In this document: positions 32,495 to 42,588 of the stretch, piece after piece
Layout: each line of letters begins with the position of its first letter
Position numbering within the stretch: the first letter of the stretch is position 1
Source: Devosia sp. RR2S18
GTDB taxonomy: Bacteria; Pseudomonadota; Alphaproteobacteria; Rhizobiales; Devosiaceae
Direction of reading: 5' to 3'
NCBI RefSeq assembly: GCF_030177755.1
Contig: NZ_CP126539.1
Location: forward strand, 1,512,001-1,576,000
DNA length: 64,000 nt
Program-made: the position numbers and the translations under genes
Notes under the pieces: generated by a model
What the model was told of the DNA's origin: nothing
Seen by the model: the letters and a program-made list of their open reading frames with translations, nothing else
The model's database searches: none

Positions 32495-32881
32495 TTACTG
32501 CAGGGACATTCCGGCATAGTGGGCTGCTGGATCGTCCGAGAGCCAGCGGTCGAAGGCGGCAGCCACCCTTAGCACTTGGGCCCACTCCTGGAGCCACATG
32601 ACGCAATCGGCTGACGCGAGCGGTCCCGGCCGTGGATCGGGTGTCTTGAACCCATAGCTCCGGACCAGGTTGCCGGCCTGTCCCAGTTCAGCGCCCAGGC
32701 CGATGAGGGCGCCAGGGGCGATGAGTGGACCGACGTCCTCTTTCGCCATCAGGTAGGCGAACTCTTCCAGGCGATGAGCAAGGTTGTGCATCAGGACCGC
32801 ACGATGCGACGGAGTTGGTGCCGACGGCACGACTTCTGTGTCCTGTTCCAGATCGTGGTGGAGGTCGGTTTCTGGTGCCAT
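32495..32881 (-). CDS. Protein of unknown function (128 aa)
   Basis: ATG at 32881. Mostly helical (HNLAHRLEEFAYLMAKEDV; CVMWLQEWAQVLRVAAAFDR). It lies between the virion-like gene at 32951 and the two small HTH-like genes, on the same strand. No family is recognised. Confidence 0.55.
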   Translation of the reverse strand: MAPETDLHHDLEQDTEVVPSAPTPSHRAVLMHNLAHRLEEFAYLMAKEDVGPLIAPGALIGLGAELGQAGNLVRSYGFKTPDPRPGPLASADCVMWLQEWAQVLRVAAAFDRWLSDDPAAHYAGMSLQ

Positions 32882-32950
32882 CGTACTGTCCGCCCGCTCA
32901 GAGTTTTAGTTCAGCCCACCCAGGCTGCCTGGGCTCGCATAGCGCCTCCG

Positions 32951-35263
32951 CTACCGGTAGTTGCGCTCGTAATAGGCTCCGCCGTCCGACCCGTAGATGG
33001 TGTCATCACTGCCCCAACTAGTGTCTTCAGACGAGCGGGTGTCTTGGCTTGTTGCTTCTTTCCACGCTTGCGAGTTCTGCGTGATGGAGTTCAGCAATCC
33101 GTTGTGGCCCTGGGTGACGCGACCGCCATTGGCAGCAGTGCCGAGATTGGCGCCGACGGGTGCGACACGCCGCCCGATGTTCTCTCCGCCCAAGGCGTTG
33201 AGAATCCCGATCCCCGGAACCTGGCTGAGAAGCGCGGCAAGCGCCTGCTCCATCAGGTTCTGTTCCTCCTGGGCTACTCGATTGCCCATAGGCAGGGGAG
33301 CGACAGGGATCACAGGAAGCATGTCTGGGCCTCCCATGCCGAAGTTCGGCCGGGCAAACGGTACTGGTGCGACCCGAGGGGGTTTCACGTCCAACTGAGT
33401 TGCCACGTCAGTCGGTCGCATTCCGGCCGGCATCGGTACGGGGGCAACCCTCGGCACACTTGCGACCCGCGTTCTTGTCGGCGGCTGATAGGGGACTGGA
33501 GCGGCATTGCCGTTGATGTCAGTGCCGATATTGGCAACGCGCTGCGGCGTCACCGTTCCCTCGAGGCCAGGCATACCGCCGACTGCAGACGGCATGTTCG
33601 GCGTCAGCCGAGTGCTGGTGCGGAGCTGGTAGGCATAGTCGTCCAGAACCGAGCCGCCGCCAGTGCGTCTGCGTGGAGCAGTGAGGTCGGGCACCTGAGG
33701 CTTGGTACCGCGACTCCCACCCTGGTCAGAAAGCGCCGTCTGCAACACTGTGTCCTGCTGCGGTAGAGCGGCCCTAGTTCTAGCAATGACGGAATCCGCA
33801 ATCGGCTTGGGGTTGGGTGCCTGTGCTGTTCGTGCTGGCGGGATATCAGGCAGACGTTGCGGATGCCGATCGAGCAATGCCTCGCGAAGCTCGAAGTCTG
33901 TCGAGCGCCACGTTGACAGGTGCGGAGACTGCTGGGCTGGAACTGGAGCCGAATTGCCAGCACTCCCGCTGCGCCGCCCCGTCCCATCCTGACCAGCATA
34001 GCTCTGCTGCCCGCCTGTGGGCATGGGTGGAACGCGGGGAAGCTCGCGGGAGCCCTCCTGTGCCGCATAGGACTGAGACCGCCCTGTGCCCATTGCAGGA
34101 GCCTCAGGAACGACTACGCGCCGATCACCACCGTCTTGTCCGGCATAGCTGTGTGCGCGTCCGGTAGGAGGTGTAAGAGCTCGGCGCCGCGCCAGCGAAG
34201 CGGATTGCGTTGCCGGCGCTGGAGGAGCGCTGCGGAAACCGTCTTGAGCGGCGTAGGACTGCCGACCGCCCGTTGTCATTGGTGGCACCTCGACCTTGCG
34301 GCCGACAGGCCAGATGTCCTTAGCCATTTCCCCGCCGAAGACGATCTCGACGGGGTCGACAATGCCGCTACCGTCTGTGCGGAGATGCGGCGTGGCCCTG
34401 ATGCGTTCGGTCAGCGAGAGATCGGCAGCGCGCGGCTGAGATGCCGCCCGGCGAGGATTGGCAGCATCAACGGCAGCCATGCTGTCTGCGACAAGGGTGC
34501 GTGATGCTATGTCAGGGCGCCTGCGAGGTAAGTCCGGCGCCTCGTCGTCCAGCAGGCTGCGCGGCGTTGCAGTGACCTGCACGCGCTTGACTGCTTGGGT
34601 CAGTGCTGGTGGCATGTCGGCGTAGGCCATTTCGGGCTGAGCCTGTGACCGCGTCCCCGTGGCACTTTCAATCGCTGCGACAGCCTCGCTCGAGAGACGA
34701 GAGCGGAGAGCCGCGGGCATCATCACAGGGATGGGCGCGGCGTCGGCAACGGCCGTGGACGTGGAAGGGAAGCGCTTGGCAACAGTATTGCCCTTGTGCA
34801 CCCACTGGTTGGCGAACTGGCCTGCTGTCTGTTTCGTGTTGCCGCCGTTCTGCGTGATGACCGCATTGGCGCGGTCGCCGTGCAGGCTTCGCAGAACTTC
34901 GATCGCCGGCCTGTCGGGGTTCCGCAACAGCGCTGTAGCACCGGCCAGGCCTTGTTGATGCGACAAATAAATCTCGCCGGCTGTCGGAGCGCGACCCAGC
35001 ACCCCGGCCAGCACTCGACCGTTTCGGGCCGCCATGCGAGCCGCAGCATCTGCCTGTGCAACAGGGTCGTTGCGCCTGGAGCCATTGAGACCATAATCCC
35101 CCGCTGTGGCATCGGTGAACTGAAAGAGGCCCGATGCACTTGACCATGGGTTCTCAGCACCCGGGCGCATGTTGCTCTCGATCTGGGCGATGGCGAGCAG
35201 CGTTTCGGCCGGAACGCCGTAGCGGGCAGCCGCTGTCTCGATGATGTCGACTACATCAGCCAT
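32951..35263 (-). CDS. Virion-type protein with N-terminal lytic transglycosylase domain (770 aa)
   Basis: Residues about 1-130 form an SLT-type domain: YGVPAETLLAIAQIESNMRP (catalytic Glu in QIES), ASGLFQFTDATAGDYG and EIYLSHQQGLAGATALL. The rest is Pro/Arg-rich and disordered-looking, with at least four repeats of the form SYA[AG]Q[DE]G spread over about residues 335-430. Podoviral internal virion proteins such as T7 gp16 carry this kind of domain to open a path through the cell wall. It is 30 bases after the large gene at 35293. The assignment to virion ejection is inference. Confidence 0.7.
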   Translation of the reverse strand: MADVVDIIETAAARYGVPAETLLAIAQIESNMRPGAENPWSSASGLFQFTDATAGDYGLNGSRRNDPVAQADAAARMAARNGRVLAGVLGRAPTAGEIYLSHQQGLAGATALLRNPDRPAIEVLRSLHGDRANAVITQNGGNTKQTAGQFANQWVHKGNTVAKRFPSTSTAVADAAPIPVMMPAALRSRLSSEAVAAIESATGTRSQAQPEMAYADMPPALTQAVKRVQVTATPRSLLDDEAPDLPRRRPDIASRTLVADSMAAVDAANPRRAASQPRAADLSLTERIRATPHLRTDGSGIVDPVEIVFGGEMAKDIWPVGRKVEVPPMTTGGRQSYAAQDGFRSAPPAPATQSASLARRRALTPPTGRAHSYAGQDGGDRRVVVPEAPAMGTGRSQSYAAQEGSRELPRVPPMPTGGQQSYAGQDGTGRRSGSAGNSAPVPAQQSPHLSTWRSTDFELREALLDRHPQRLPDIPPARTAQAPNPKPIADSVIARTRAALPQQDTVLQTALSDQGGSRGTKPQVPDLTAPRRRTGGGSVLDDYAYQLRTSTRLTPNMPSAVGGMPGLEGTVTPQRVANIGTDINGNAAPVPYQPPTRTRVASVPRVAPVPMPAGMRPTDVATQLDVKPPRVAPVPFARPNFGMGGPDMLPVIPVAPLPMGNRVAQEEQNLMEQALAALLSQVPGIGILNALGGENIGRRVAPVGANLGTAANGGRVTQGHNGLLNSITQNSQAWKEATSQDTRSSEDTSWGSDDTIYGSDGGAYYERNYR

Positions 35264-35292
35264 TCAAAGGCTCCCTCGTGTGGACCAGTCCA

Positions 35293-38200
35293 TTATTGAG
35301 CCTCTGGCTCATGGAGCGAGCTGGCTGTTGCCAGTGCCGCCCGCCGATACATCTGGGCAAGGTTGAGCCCGACCTTGGGCATCTGCTCCGGCTTAGCCTT
35401 GAGCATCAGCACGCGAGCTCGTTCTGGGTTTAGCAAGGCATCGGCGACCAGGTCATCCACACTGTCGAGCCCTGCTTGCCGGGCCGCATTGAGGAGGATT
35501 GCCCCGACTGCGGCGCCTGTCCCGATGAAGTTGCCCAAGAAGAAGGAGACCATGCCAGCCCCGGCCGTGCCGCTCACAACCGCCCTGCCCAGGAGCGACG
35601 GTATCTTGTCGGCGAACTTGGCCTTGAGCAGATCCTGCGCAGTTCCTGGAGAACCGGGCACCTTGATGGAGGCGATCGAGCGATTGGCCTGGTGAATGCT
35701 CTCTGCCACCCCTTCCAGCATCGAGAGGTCATTATCAGCGAAGCCTGCCGCCTTCAGCGCTGGCTTGTTGGTCTTCACGAAGGTCTGGAATTGATCAGCC
35801 CGTATGAGGTTCTGCTGACTGGTCCCAGCTTCCGTGTTCGAGATGAACTTGGTCATCACATGGTCGACCACGGCCTGCTTGAGCCCCGCCTTGGCGTCGG
35901 CGTCGTCACCGACTGCCTGTCGCAGCGTCTGCACCTGGCGAACACTGTCAGGCTTGCCGAACATGCCGCCCACGGTTCGGACGATGTCCTCCGGATCATC
36001 AAGATTGAGCAGCTTGCCCAAGGAGGACCGCTGCCGCTCTGCCGTGGCCTGACGTTGAGTTTTGGCGACCTCCTGTGCGAACTTGGAAGCCTTCTCTGCC
36101 GATGAAAGGGCTTCATTCAGCTTGGGCAATTCACTAAGCGCGTCGGCATGGCTCCGGCGGAAGGCCGCGAGCTTCAGCGGATCGAAGGTGGCGTCTTCCC
36201 GCATTGCCGCTGCTCGGACGCGATTGACGGCATAGTCGTTGAGGAGGGGGATGGCGCGCTCGTCGCCTACCGCCTGCCGGAAGGTCCGGATGTCGTCCTT
36301 GGCCTTGGCCCCGGGCTTGAAGATGCGGGCGGGGACCGAAGAGGCTGAGACATTGTAGGGCGCGACCTCCGAGGGGCGCTTGGTCAGTGGACCCAGGGTC
36401 TTGTTGTCGAAGGTGCTTGCCCGCTCAGTAGTTGCCTGGCGAGCAGTGCCGAGCCGGTCTAGCGCGGCTTGGTCGAAGTTGGGCTCAAGCTGGGGCTGTT
36501 CGAGGACTCGTTCGCTTCCATCTCGTCCGCGCGCTTCTGAGAGGCCCGACCTTGTCGAACCAGATCCAGGTCCCCGAACTGCTTGCCGACCTTCTCCGCC
36601 GCCCTGCCAAGTGCTCGGGCTATAAGCGGACTGCTGGGAGGCTTGGTCGGTTGTGCCATAGCGGGCAGTGACTCCGTGAAGAACATCTCCCACGCTAGAA
36701 GCTTCGCCGAACAAGCGGGCTTCTGTGGACTGTTGTTCGAGTTCTGAAATAGCAGTTCTCATGAAACTGTTGAAGCGTTCTTGCGACAGCCGTCCCTTTA
36801 AGCTCTGGCCGTAAGCCGAACTGAGAACGCCTCTGGCATCGTCCGAGAGCCTTGAGAACGCATCCTGCTGGGCCACGGCGTCCGCGATGGTTATGCCTCG
36901 CCGCCGTGCGTCCTGCACCAGCTTGGCGGCTTCCACCAAGGGCTTGGACAGATCGGCACCGGGGTCAATCTGCCCGGCTTTGATGCCAGACTTCAGCTTG
37001 GCAACATCGCCGGCGAGGTCGGTGAGTGCTCTTCCAAATGCCTTGATGTTCTCGTCGCCGTTCTCGGTGAGAGCTTCAACGAGCGGGGCATCCTCGTAGG
37101 CCGCATGGAGCAGGGCGCCCCGCATGCGCTGTGTGCCTTCCAGGGATAGCCGTCCGTCGGCTGTCGTAAACGCTCCCTCTTCCCCTTGATCGGCCACCGA
37201 CTTGAGGAAGCCGCGGACAAAGTCCCGATTCTGGGATCCGTCAAGGTCACCACCGCGGTAGAGCGAAAGCTGATCAGGTGTGAGCCGAGAGGCGTCTGTT
37301 CTGGCACGTTCGCCAGCCGACATGGTGAGCGTGGTCGGCGCGTTGGCCTCTTGGACGAACCGGCTGCGGGCTTCGGGTGACATCTCCACCGTCCGACGCC
37401 GCACCAGCACCGGCTTTGCCAAGCCGGAAGTGTCGAAGCCCTGAGAAGCAAGATACTCGCGATAGGCAGCGGCTTGAGGGCCGTTCTGCTGATAGGCCCG
37501 CCTGATGGCCAGCACCCGGGCATTGCCGCTCTCAACCATGCCGTCAGAGCCAATGATTGGTGCCCCTTCCGCAGCCGATGCAGACGGTCCCAGCCGCTCT
37601 GGCTGGAGCTCACCGGCTATGCGGGCAATCTGCACATCACTGGCAGCCCGGCTTCTGTCACGTGGCTGAAGACTTGCATCGAAGCGGGGATTTGGTCGGA
37701 GGTCGTCCAGTTGGGATGGCACCAGGGCATCGGCATCAACGACCTGGTACTCGACCGGTACCTTCCGTCCCGATGGGGTGTAGACCATCTTGCCTGCCGA
37801 GGGCACGGTAACGTCGTTCAGCCTGGCGGTGATCGAATTGGCGGGATCCAAATCTCCTCTGGCGATGGCTTGGTTGTCCTGCACCACCTGGCGGCGGACT
37901 GCCTTCTCCATGTCATCGAAGATCGCGCTGCTCATCATCGACATCCGTCGATATGCCGGCGTGCGGCCATTGGTGTTTCGTTCGACGGCCATCGCCGTCT
38001 TGAGCCGGGAGTGCAGGGCACTTAGTTCGGAGAAAGGCACTACGTCCTGGTAGCCGCGAGCCAGGTCCAGCACCGCAGCTTCTTCGCCTTCTGGAGCCTT
38101 CGCGGATGCCGGTAGCTTAGTGATGATCTCGTCGGCTCGATCTTTGGTGCTGCTGGCCGGTAACGCCAGCGAGCCGTCCGGATCAACGGCCCTCCAGAGG

Positions 38201-39474
38201 GCGCTCTCGCGCTCCTTGGCGACGGCGCGACCCTCCTCTAGAGCTCCCCGCATCTCGTCGCCTACGATATCGGGCGGGCGCCCCTCGCCAACCGCTGCGG
38301 CTCTCGACCGAGCGCCTGCCAGTGCGCCCTCGGTTGCCGTCTCGGCCGCGGCATCTGCCTGGTCGATGTGGGCTCGCACCGCCTTGGCGACTTCAACAGG
38401 GTTGCCGCCCGTTTCGAGACCCTTCAGGGCCGTGATGCGGGCTGAGTTCTGCTGTGCGCGGCGCTCAGTGAACTTCTCGGTTTGGCCGGGCTGGTTCATC
38501 GCCTTGCGCTCAAGCGCGAGCAGCCCCAGGTCTCCGGTCAACTGGCCCGTTGTTGGCTCGGCCCCTGGCACAGCAGGCGGAGGTGCTGTTTCGATGTCCT
38601 CGATCACCTGTCCGCCACTGGTGGCGTTTTCGCGGAGTTGACGGCCAGCGAGCTCTTCCCTGCCTGCGGGCGATAGTGGAGCGGCAAAATCTTGAGCAGC
38701 TGATGCGGCCCTACGCGCCGCTGATGGAGCGGCCGTAACTGCCACTGCACCACCACCACCAGCCAAACCACCGACGATCCCAGCCACCGGCTTCAGCGGC
38801 TCAGGCGCGGCATCCATGCCGCCTTGAGCACCAGCACCCGCTGCGGCGTTGATGACCTGGTTTCGGACCATGCCCGTCGCTGCTGCATCGGTGCCCAAGG
38901 CGGTGCTTGCGGTGTCCACCACCTTTCGAAGTACCGGGCTAGCGGCCTGAGCAGCAGTCTGCACCACCTGAGCGCCTTTGACCGCTAACGCCTCGGGCAC
39001 AAGGGCCGACCCTATGGCTTCTGCACCGGCACGGGCCAGGCGCTGACCGGTGTCAGCGGGCTCTACAGCGCTCGGAGGCGTGAATCCCAGGTTCTCTTGT
39101 GTGCGTTCCCAGCCAATGCGGCTTCCCGGTAGGTCGACGGGAATGTTCGGTATCGGGCGGCCGGCACCGGCGATCTCCAGGCCGGAGTTCGTCGCATTGA
39201 CGACGCTGTTGCCGAGCCAGACCGGAAGATCAACGGGCGCCCCCAAGGCCATGTTGACGCCGCTATCGAAGCCAGCGCCGATGTTCTCGGCAAGGCCTGT
39301 GACTTTGGGGATGGAGGCGGGAATATCAGTCTGGGCAGGAGATGTGGACGGCGCTGGGCTATTTCCCGCGCCAATCAGGCCCCGACGCTTTGCCTCGGCC
39401 AACGCCGGCTGGAGATTCGCCGGCAGCTTTCCGCGGCGATCCAGCTCCAGAAGAATTTCAGCTCGAGATGCCAT
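35293..39474 (-). CDS. Very large phage-type protein with ParB/DdrB-like domain (1393 aa)
   Basis: ATG at 39474. The middle (about residues 570-850) reads YQVVDADALVPSQLDDLRPN ... GMVESGNARVLAIRRAY ... PVLVRRRT, a pattern of the DdrB-like ParB superfamily domain found in large polyvalent phage proteins. N-terminal ~270 residues hold Gly/Ala-rich possibly membrane-active segments (PVAGIVGGLAGGGGAVAVTA); the C-terminal part has another hydrophobic stretch (SGTAGAGMVSFFLGNFIGTG). It lies between two other large phage-like genes, in the position of an internal virion/ejection protein. It might also be an injected effector. Confidence 0.7.
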   Translation of the reverse strand: MASRAEILLELDRRGKLPANLQPALAEAKRRGLIGAGNSPAPSTSPAQTDIPASIPKVTGLAENIGAGFDSGVNMALGAPVDLPVWLGNSVVNATNSGLEIAGAGRPIPNIPVDLPGSRIGWERTQENLGFTPPSAVEPADTGQRLARAGAEAIGSALVPEALAVKGAQVVQTAAQAASPVLRKVVDTASTALGTDAAATGMVRNQVINAAAGAGAQGGMDAAPEPLKPVAGIVGGLAGGGGAVAVTAAPSAARRAASAAQDFAAPLSPAGREELAGRQLRENATSGGQVIEDIETAPPPAVPGAEPTTGQLTGDLGLLALERKAMNQPGQTEKFTERRAQQNSARITALKGLETGGNPVEVAKAVRAHIDQADAAAETATEGALAGARSRAAAVGEGRPPDIVGDEMRGALEEGRAVAKERESALWRAVDPDGSLALPASSTKDRADEIITKLPASAKAPEGEEAAVLDLARGYQDVVPFSELSALHSRLKTAMAVERNTNGRTPAYRRMSMMSSAIFDDMEKAVRRQVVQDNQAIARGDLDPANSITARLNDVTVPSAGKMVYTPSGRKVPVEYQVVDADALVPSQLDDLRPNPRFDASLQPRDRSRAASDVQIARIAGELQPERLGPSASAAEGAPIIGSDGMVESGNARVLAIRRAYQQNGPQAAAYREYLASQGFDTSGLAKPVLVRRRTVEMSPEARSRFVQEANAPTTLTMSAGERARTDASRLTPDQLSLYRGGDLDGSQNRDFVRGFLKSVADQGEEGAFTTADGRLSLEGTQRMRGALLHAAYEDAPLVEALTENGDENIKAFGRALTDLAGDVAKLKSGIKAGQIDPGADLSKPLVEAAKLVQDARRRGITIADAVAQQDAFSRLSDDARGVLSSAYGQSLKGRLSQERFNSFMRTAISELEQQSTEARLFGEASSVGDVLHGVTARYGTTDQASQQSAYSPSTWQGGGEGRQAVRGPGSGSTRSGLSEARGRDGSERVLEQPQLEPNFDQAALDRLGTARQATTERASTFDNKTLGPLTKRPSEVAPYNVSASSVPARIFKPGAKAKDDIRTFRQAVGDERAIPLLNDYAVNRVRAAAMREDATFDPLKLAAFRRSHADALSELPKLNEALSSAEKASKFAQEVAKTQRQATAERQRSSLGKLLNLDDPEDIVRTVGGMFGKPDSVRQVQTLRQAVGDDADAKAGLKQAVVDHVMTKFISNTEAGTSQQNLIRADQFQTFVKTNKPALKAAGFADNDLSMLEGVAESIHQANRSIASIKVPGSPGTAQDLLKAKFADKIPSLLGRAVVSGTAGAGMVSFFLGNFIGTGAAVGAILLNAARQAGLDSVDDLVADALLNPERARVLMLKAKPEQMPKVGLNLAQMYRRAALATASSLHEPEAQ

Positions 39475-39477
39475 GCT

Positions 39478-40773
39478 TCATATCCCCAACTGGTTCAGTA
39501 GCTCATCGTCGCTTAGGCTTGTGAGGTCTGAGGGGGCCGGAGTGCTCGCTGCACCTGCAGGTGGGTTCGCAGTCGGCACCTGATCGGCTGGGGCATCCAC
39601 GATGCCCTGCTGCACCGCATTCTCATATGCACGGCCGGCGTTGAGGCGGATCGTGCCGATGTAAGTCTCGAGCCGTCGTTTTTTATCTGCGATTGCTGCG
39701 GCGCTTTCCCCGATCCGGGGCATGATGCTTTCCGCAACACGCTGCACTTCACCCTCGGGCGCTGCCTGCCCAGAGAGGCTATAGAGGTAATGCTGCGCGA
39801 CCACATAGACCGAGTTGTTGGCCTGCTGATAATCCTCTTGCGTCAGCATGTTTGCGCCAGTCCGGCTCATGCCTTGGTCATAGATGGACGCAAGAGCTTC
39901 CCAGTTCTGCTCAATGACCTTTAGCTCTGGCAGAACCGTATTGTAGATGGCCATGTTGCGGCGCTCTGCCTCGGTCGTATCGGCTGGACCTGAACCCTTT
40001 GTAGTCTTTGACCCGCCAACCTTCTCCCATTCACCGGTCTGCGGGTTCCACTGCGCTTTGTACTCAGCGCCAGTTTCCTCGTCATAGAAGGTTTCAGTCT
40101 CTGGGGCATCTTTGGTCGCCGCAGGCGTGATTTCAGCAGCGAAACCATCGATATCGATGATGCCCTTTTCGAGCTTCTCTGCCGCAAGTTCGTGGCCGTT
40201 AGCGTAGCCCCATTCAACGATACTGGCCTTCTCAGCCTCCGTCTCAGCTTTGGTCTGCGCCTCGAGACCGGTTTGCTTGGCCGCGGCATCGCGCTCCTCG
40301 GCACGATCGAAGGCCTGAGATACGTCCAGACCTTTGATCTGAACTAGGCGCGCCAGATCGGGGTATCTTGCGAGTTCTGCCGCGGCGGTCTCGCGTGCGG
40401 CTTTCTCTTCGGCCTCAGCCGACAACTTCTCGGTTGCTGCAGCTTCGAGTTGCTCGCGCTCCGCCGTCGACTTGATCCAGCCCTGAGCAAAGGCAGAGAA
40501 CGGGCTACCCGGGTCCTCCCCACCCTCAATGGCTCTCGCAGCCGCTATATTGCTGAAGTTCGGGACTGCTGCAGGTGCAGCGCGAAGAGCGGGTGCGACT
40601 GGCATCACCTCGCTCGGCGATGTCGGCTTCACACCATTGGCCGCGGGCGGCACATAGACGGGAGTGGATCCGGCCTGAGGTCTGGCGGCGAGCGGCGCCA
40701 CTGGAATGGAAACCGGACGCACATTGACCCGATTGCGTGTGGTGAGGTGCTGTAGTTCTGGAAGGTCCGCCAT
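39478..40773 (-). CDS. Phage-type structural-like protein (431 aa)
   Basis: ATG at 40773 after GGAGGCCAG; the frame opens further upstream but without support. Pro/Ala-rich N-terminus, then a long charged coiled-coil-like region (STAEREQLEAAATEKLSAEA), then a globular C-terminus (MLTQEDYQQANNSVYVVAQHYLYSLSG, given here as two adjoining motifs). It ends three bases before the 1393-aa gene starts. Likely part of the same virion module; no catalytic motif. Confidence 0.6.
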   Translation of the reverse strand: MADLPELQHLTTRNRVNVRPVSIPVAPLAARPQAGSTPVYVPPAANGVKPTSPSEVMPVAPALRAAPAAVPNFSNIAAARAIEGGEDPGSPFSAFAQGWIKSTAEREQLEAAATEKLSAEAEEKAARETAAAELARYPDLARLVQIKGLDVSQAFDRAEERDAAAKQTGLEAQTKAETEAEKASIVEWGYANGHELAAEKLEKGIIDIDGFAAEITPAATKDAPETETFYDEETGAEYKAQWNPQTGEWEKVGGSKTTKGSGPADTTEAERRNMAIYNTVLPELKVIEQNWEALASIYDQGMSRTGANMLTQEDYQQANNSVYVVAQHYLYSLSGQAAPEGEVQRVAESIMPRIGESAAAIADKKRRLETYIGTIRLNAGRAYENAVQQGIVDAPADQVPTANPPAGAASTPAPSDLTSLSDDELLNQLGI

Positions 40774-40822
40774 CTGGCCTCCTAAATGCCGTAGGTGTTG
40801 AAGGCCAGGTGAGCGGCCCCGA

Positions 40823-41068
40823 TCATGCTGCTTGCTCGCTAACTCGACCGGGATGCTTGTCGACAGCATGCAGGTCGCCAGGATCGAACACGCCGTCGAG
40901 GTCAAAGCCGTTTTCGACCAGCTGACGGCCCGCGCTGCGCAGGACATATTCGTTCACGCTGGTGCCGGCACGTGCCGCCGCGGCGAACAGGGCCTCGCGG
41001 AAGCCCAGCGTAACCCTGCCGCCATTCAGCATGACTGGCACGATGACCTGTTTGCGATTGGCGCTCAT
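40823..41068 (-). CDS. Small ribbon-helix-helix-like protein (81 aa)
   Basis: ATG at 41068 after GGGAGGTGTTC. Reads NRKQVIVPVMLNGGRVTLGF then REALFAAAARAGTSVNEYVL, the beta-strand-plus-helices layout of RHH DNA-binding proteins. Function unknown; perhaps a late-gene regulator. Confidence 0.55.
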   Translation of the reverse strand: MSANRKQVIVPVMLNGGRVTLGFREALFAAAARAGTSVNEYVLRSAGRQLVENGFDLDGVFDPGDLHAVDKHPGRVSEQAA

Positions 41069-41246
41069 GAACACCTCCCGTTTGAGTTGCGGCGAATGCC
41101 GCTTCATTGGAAGGAGAATGGCCTATCCGGGATGGGCGGGGCACTGAGCATAGTAGGTCAAACTAGGTCATTCTGATCACGCCGACCCGATGGTCGAACG
41201 GACTAGCGACAGTGGGGCCTGTCAAACCTGTCATGACCGGGGGGCA

Positions 41247-41528
41247 TCAGCCGGGTAGACCCAGGTGCTCGATATGCCGTCGCACCAGTGGGCTCGATCT
41301 ATCCCCAGCCTTGAGGGCCTCAAGAGCGGGCCAGTCCTCGTGCAACACCATCGAGAGCCCAAGTATCGATACTTCGATGCGTCCATGGGAGCCGGCCTGC
41401 CGTCCGATCCCATGTTTCTTCACCCATCGCTTCATCGTGCTGTCATTCCGCTGGGCATAATCGGCAGCCCGCTTGAGGGGCATTACCTCGTCGGGCATCA
41501 TCAGAATGGTGCTAGGGCCGTTGCTCAA
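41247..41528 (-). CDS. Small DNA-binding-like protein (93 aa)
   Basis: TTG start at 41528 overlaps the stop of the upstream gene (TTGA), arguing for coupling; an ATG at 41501 is the alternative. LKRAADYAQRNDSTMKRWVK then KHGIGRQAG resembles a MerR/excisionase-type HTH. Confidence 0.55.
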   Translation of the reverse strand: MSNGPSTILMMPDEVMPLKRAADYAQRNDSTMKRWVKKHGIGRQAGSHGRIEVSILGLSMVLHEDWPALEALKAGDRSSPLVRRHIEHLGLPG

Positions 41529-41941
41529 GCGCTGGCCTCTCGAAGCTCCCGAAGTACCGCCGCAAGGTCGCCAAGCTCTGAGGCAATCTGCTCTTCGCTC
41601 ATGCCGGATCTTGCCAAGTGCTCACGGGCCTTCTCGGCATACCGGTCCCGTATGGAATCCATGGCCGGATCGTCGTCGGCAAAAGCCTTCATTTCCTCGA
41701 GTGCGTTCACCTTCCAGTCGCGCAACCAGAGTTCAAGTTCCATCTGGGCCGTGACAGCGGCAAGCATGCCCTTGACCGACTGAGGGATGTCGGCGGCATG
41801 GACATGCAGCACAGAGAGGTACATTTCGGGAGGAAACCGATCGAACATCGCCGCCGCCAGCTGCAGGTGATGCACCGCCATGTGCATCGTCGAGTGGCCG
41901 TCCGGCTGCCCGATATCTAGGTCTTTCTGGTACATGGGCAT
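41525..41941 (-). CDS. Acidic helical phage-type protein (138 aa)
   Basis: ATG at 41941 after GGGAGGCATGC; the longer open frame to 42310 overlaps other genes and is noise. Met/His-rich N-terminus (HSTMHMAVHHLQLAAAMFDR), acidic C-terminal helices (EKAREHLARSGMSEEQIASE). No family. Confidence 0.55.
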   Translation of the reverse strand: MPMYQKDLDIGQPDGHSTMHMAVHHLQLAAAMFDRFPPEMYLSVLHVHAADIPQSVKGMLAAVTAQMELELWLRDWKVNALEEMKAFADDDPAMDSIRDRYAEKAREHLARSGMSEEQIASELGDLAAVLRELREASA

Positions 41942-42080
41942 GCATGCCTCCCGAGGTGCATGAGAGGGGTGAGCGGAGATGGAGGGCAGACTTGGCTCAT
42001 GTCGCACCATCCGGGGTCGCTGCCTCTTGTGGTCGGCTGCTGGTTTTCGCCCATAGCAGCAATCTCGATTGATACCTGCA

Positions 42081-42302
42081 TCAGGTGCCTGCCCTTTCCT
42101 TGAGTTGCGAGAGGACCTCGCTGGAGGTGATGCCCAGCACGCGGGCCGTGGCCTCTGCGAGAGATTCTCCGTCCAGCCTGCCGCCATGCTCCAGCACAAG
42201 GGCAGAGAGTTTTGCGCGGGCTGTGTTGGCGGGTGAATTGCGGGTGCTTGCCACCGGCGCCACGCGCTCCAGCATGGCCAGACGCTGATCAATGCCCTGC
42301 AT
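42081..42302 (-). CDS. Small phage-type protein (73 aa)
   Basis: ATG at 42302 overlaps the end of the upstream gene by 14 bases. Reads QGIDQRLAMLERVAPVASTR and a C-terminal ESLAEATARVLGITSSEVLS. Helical; no family. Confidence 0.5.
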   Translation of the reverse strand: MQGIDQRLAMLERVAPVASTRNSPANTARAKLSALVLEHGGRLDGESLAEATARVLGITSSEVLSQLKERAGT

Positions 42303-42588
42303 GGTCCCACTCCTCGCCAAGTCCCATCGCCAAGAACATGGTTCGCAGCTCGGCTACCTGATCGGGGCCGAAATGTTGGGCAGCGAGTTCCCGAACGTCC
42401 TCGTCATCGTTGATCGGATCATCTGCTCCCACCTTGATCATCAACTCCTCGAACCGCTCAAGCTGGGTGTCGTTGAGCTTTGCGAGGTGAGCGCTCCAGA
42501 ACTGCTCCGCTTCCTCTTTCGTCATCTGCCGTCCGAGGCTCGGCTTGCCGATCTGCTCTAGCCGAGTGAGGCGCCTATCGATTGTCAT
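42289..42588 (-). CDS. Small acidic phage-type protein (99 aa)
   Basis: ATG at 42588 overlaps the DUF5681 stop (ATGA). Reads RRLTRLEQIGKPSLGRQMTK and an acidic C-terminus. Its N-terminus (IDRRLTRLEQIG) resembles that of the next gene (IDQRLAMLERVA), perhaps a shared short helix. Confidence 0.55.
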   Translation of the reverse strand: MTIDRRLTRLEQIGKPSLGRQMTKEEAEQFWSAHLAKLNDTQLERFEELMIKVGADDPINDDEDVRELAAQHFGPDQVAELRTMFLAMGLGEEWDHAGH

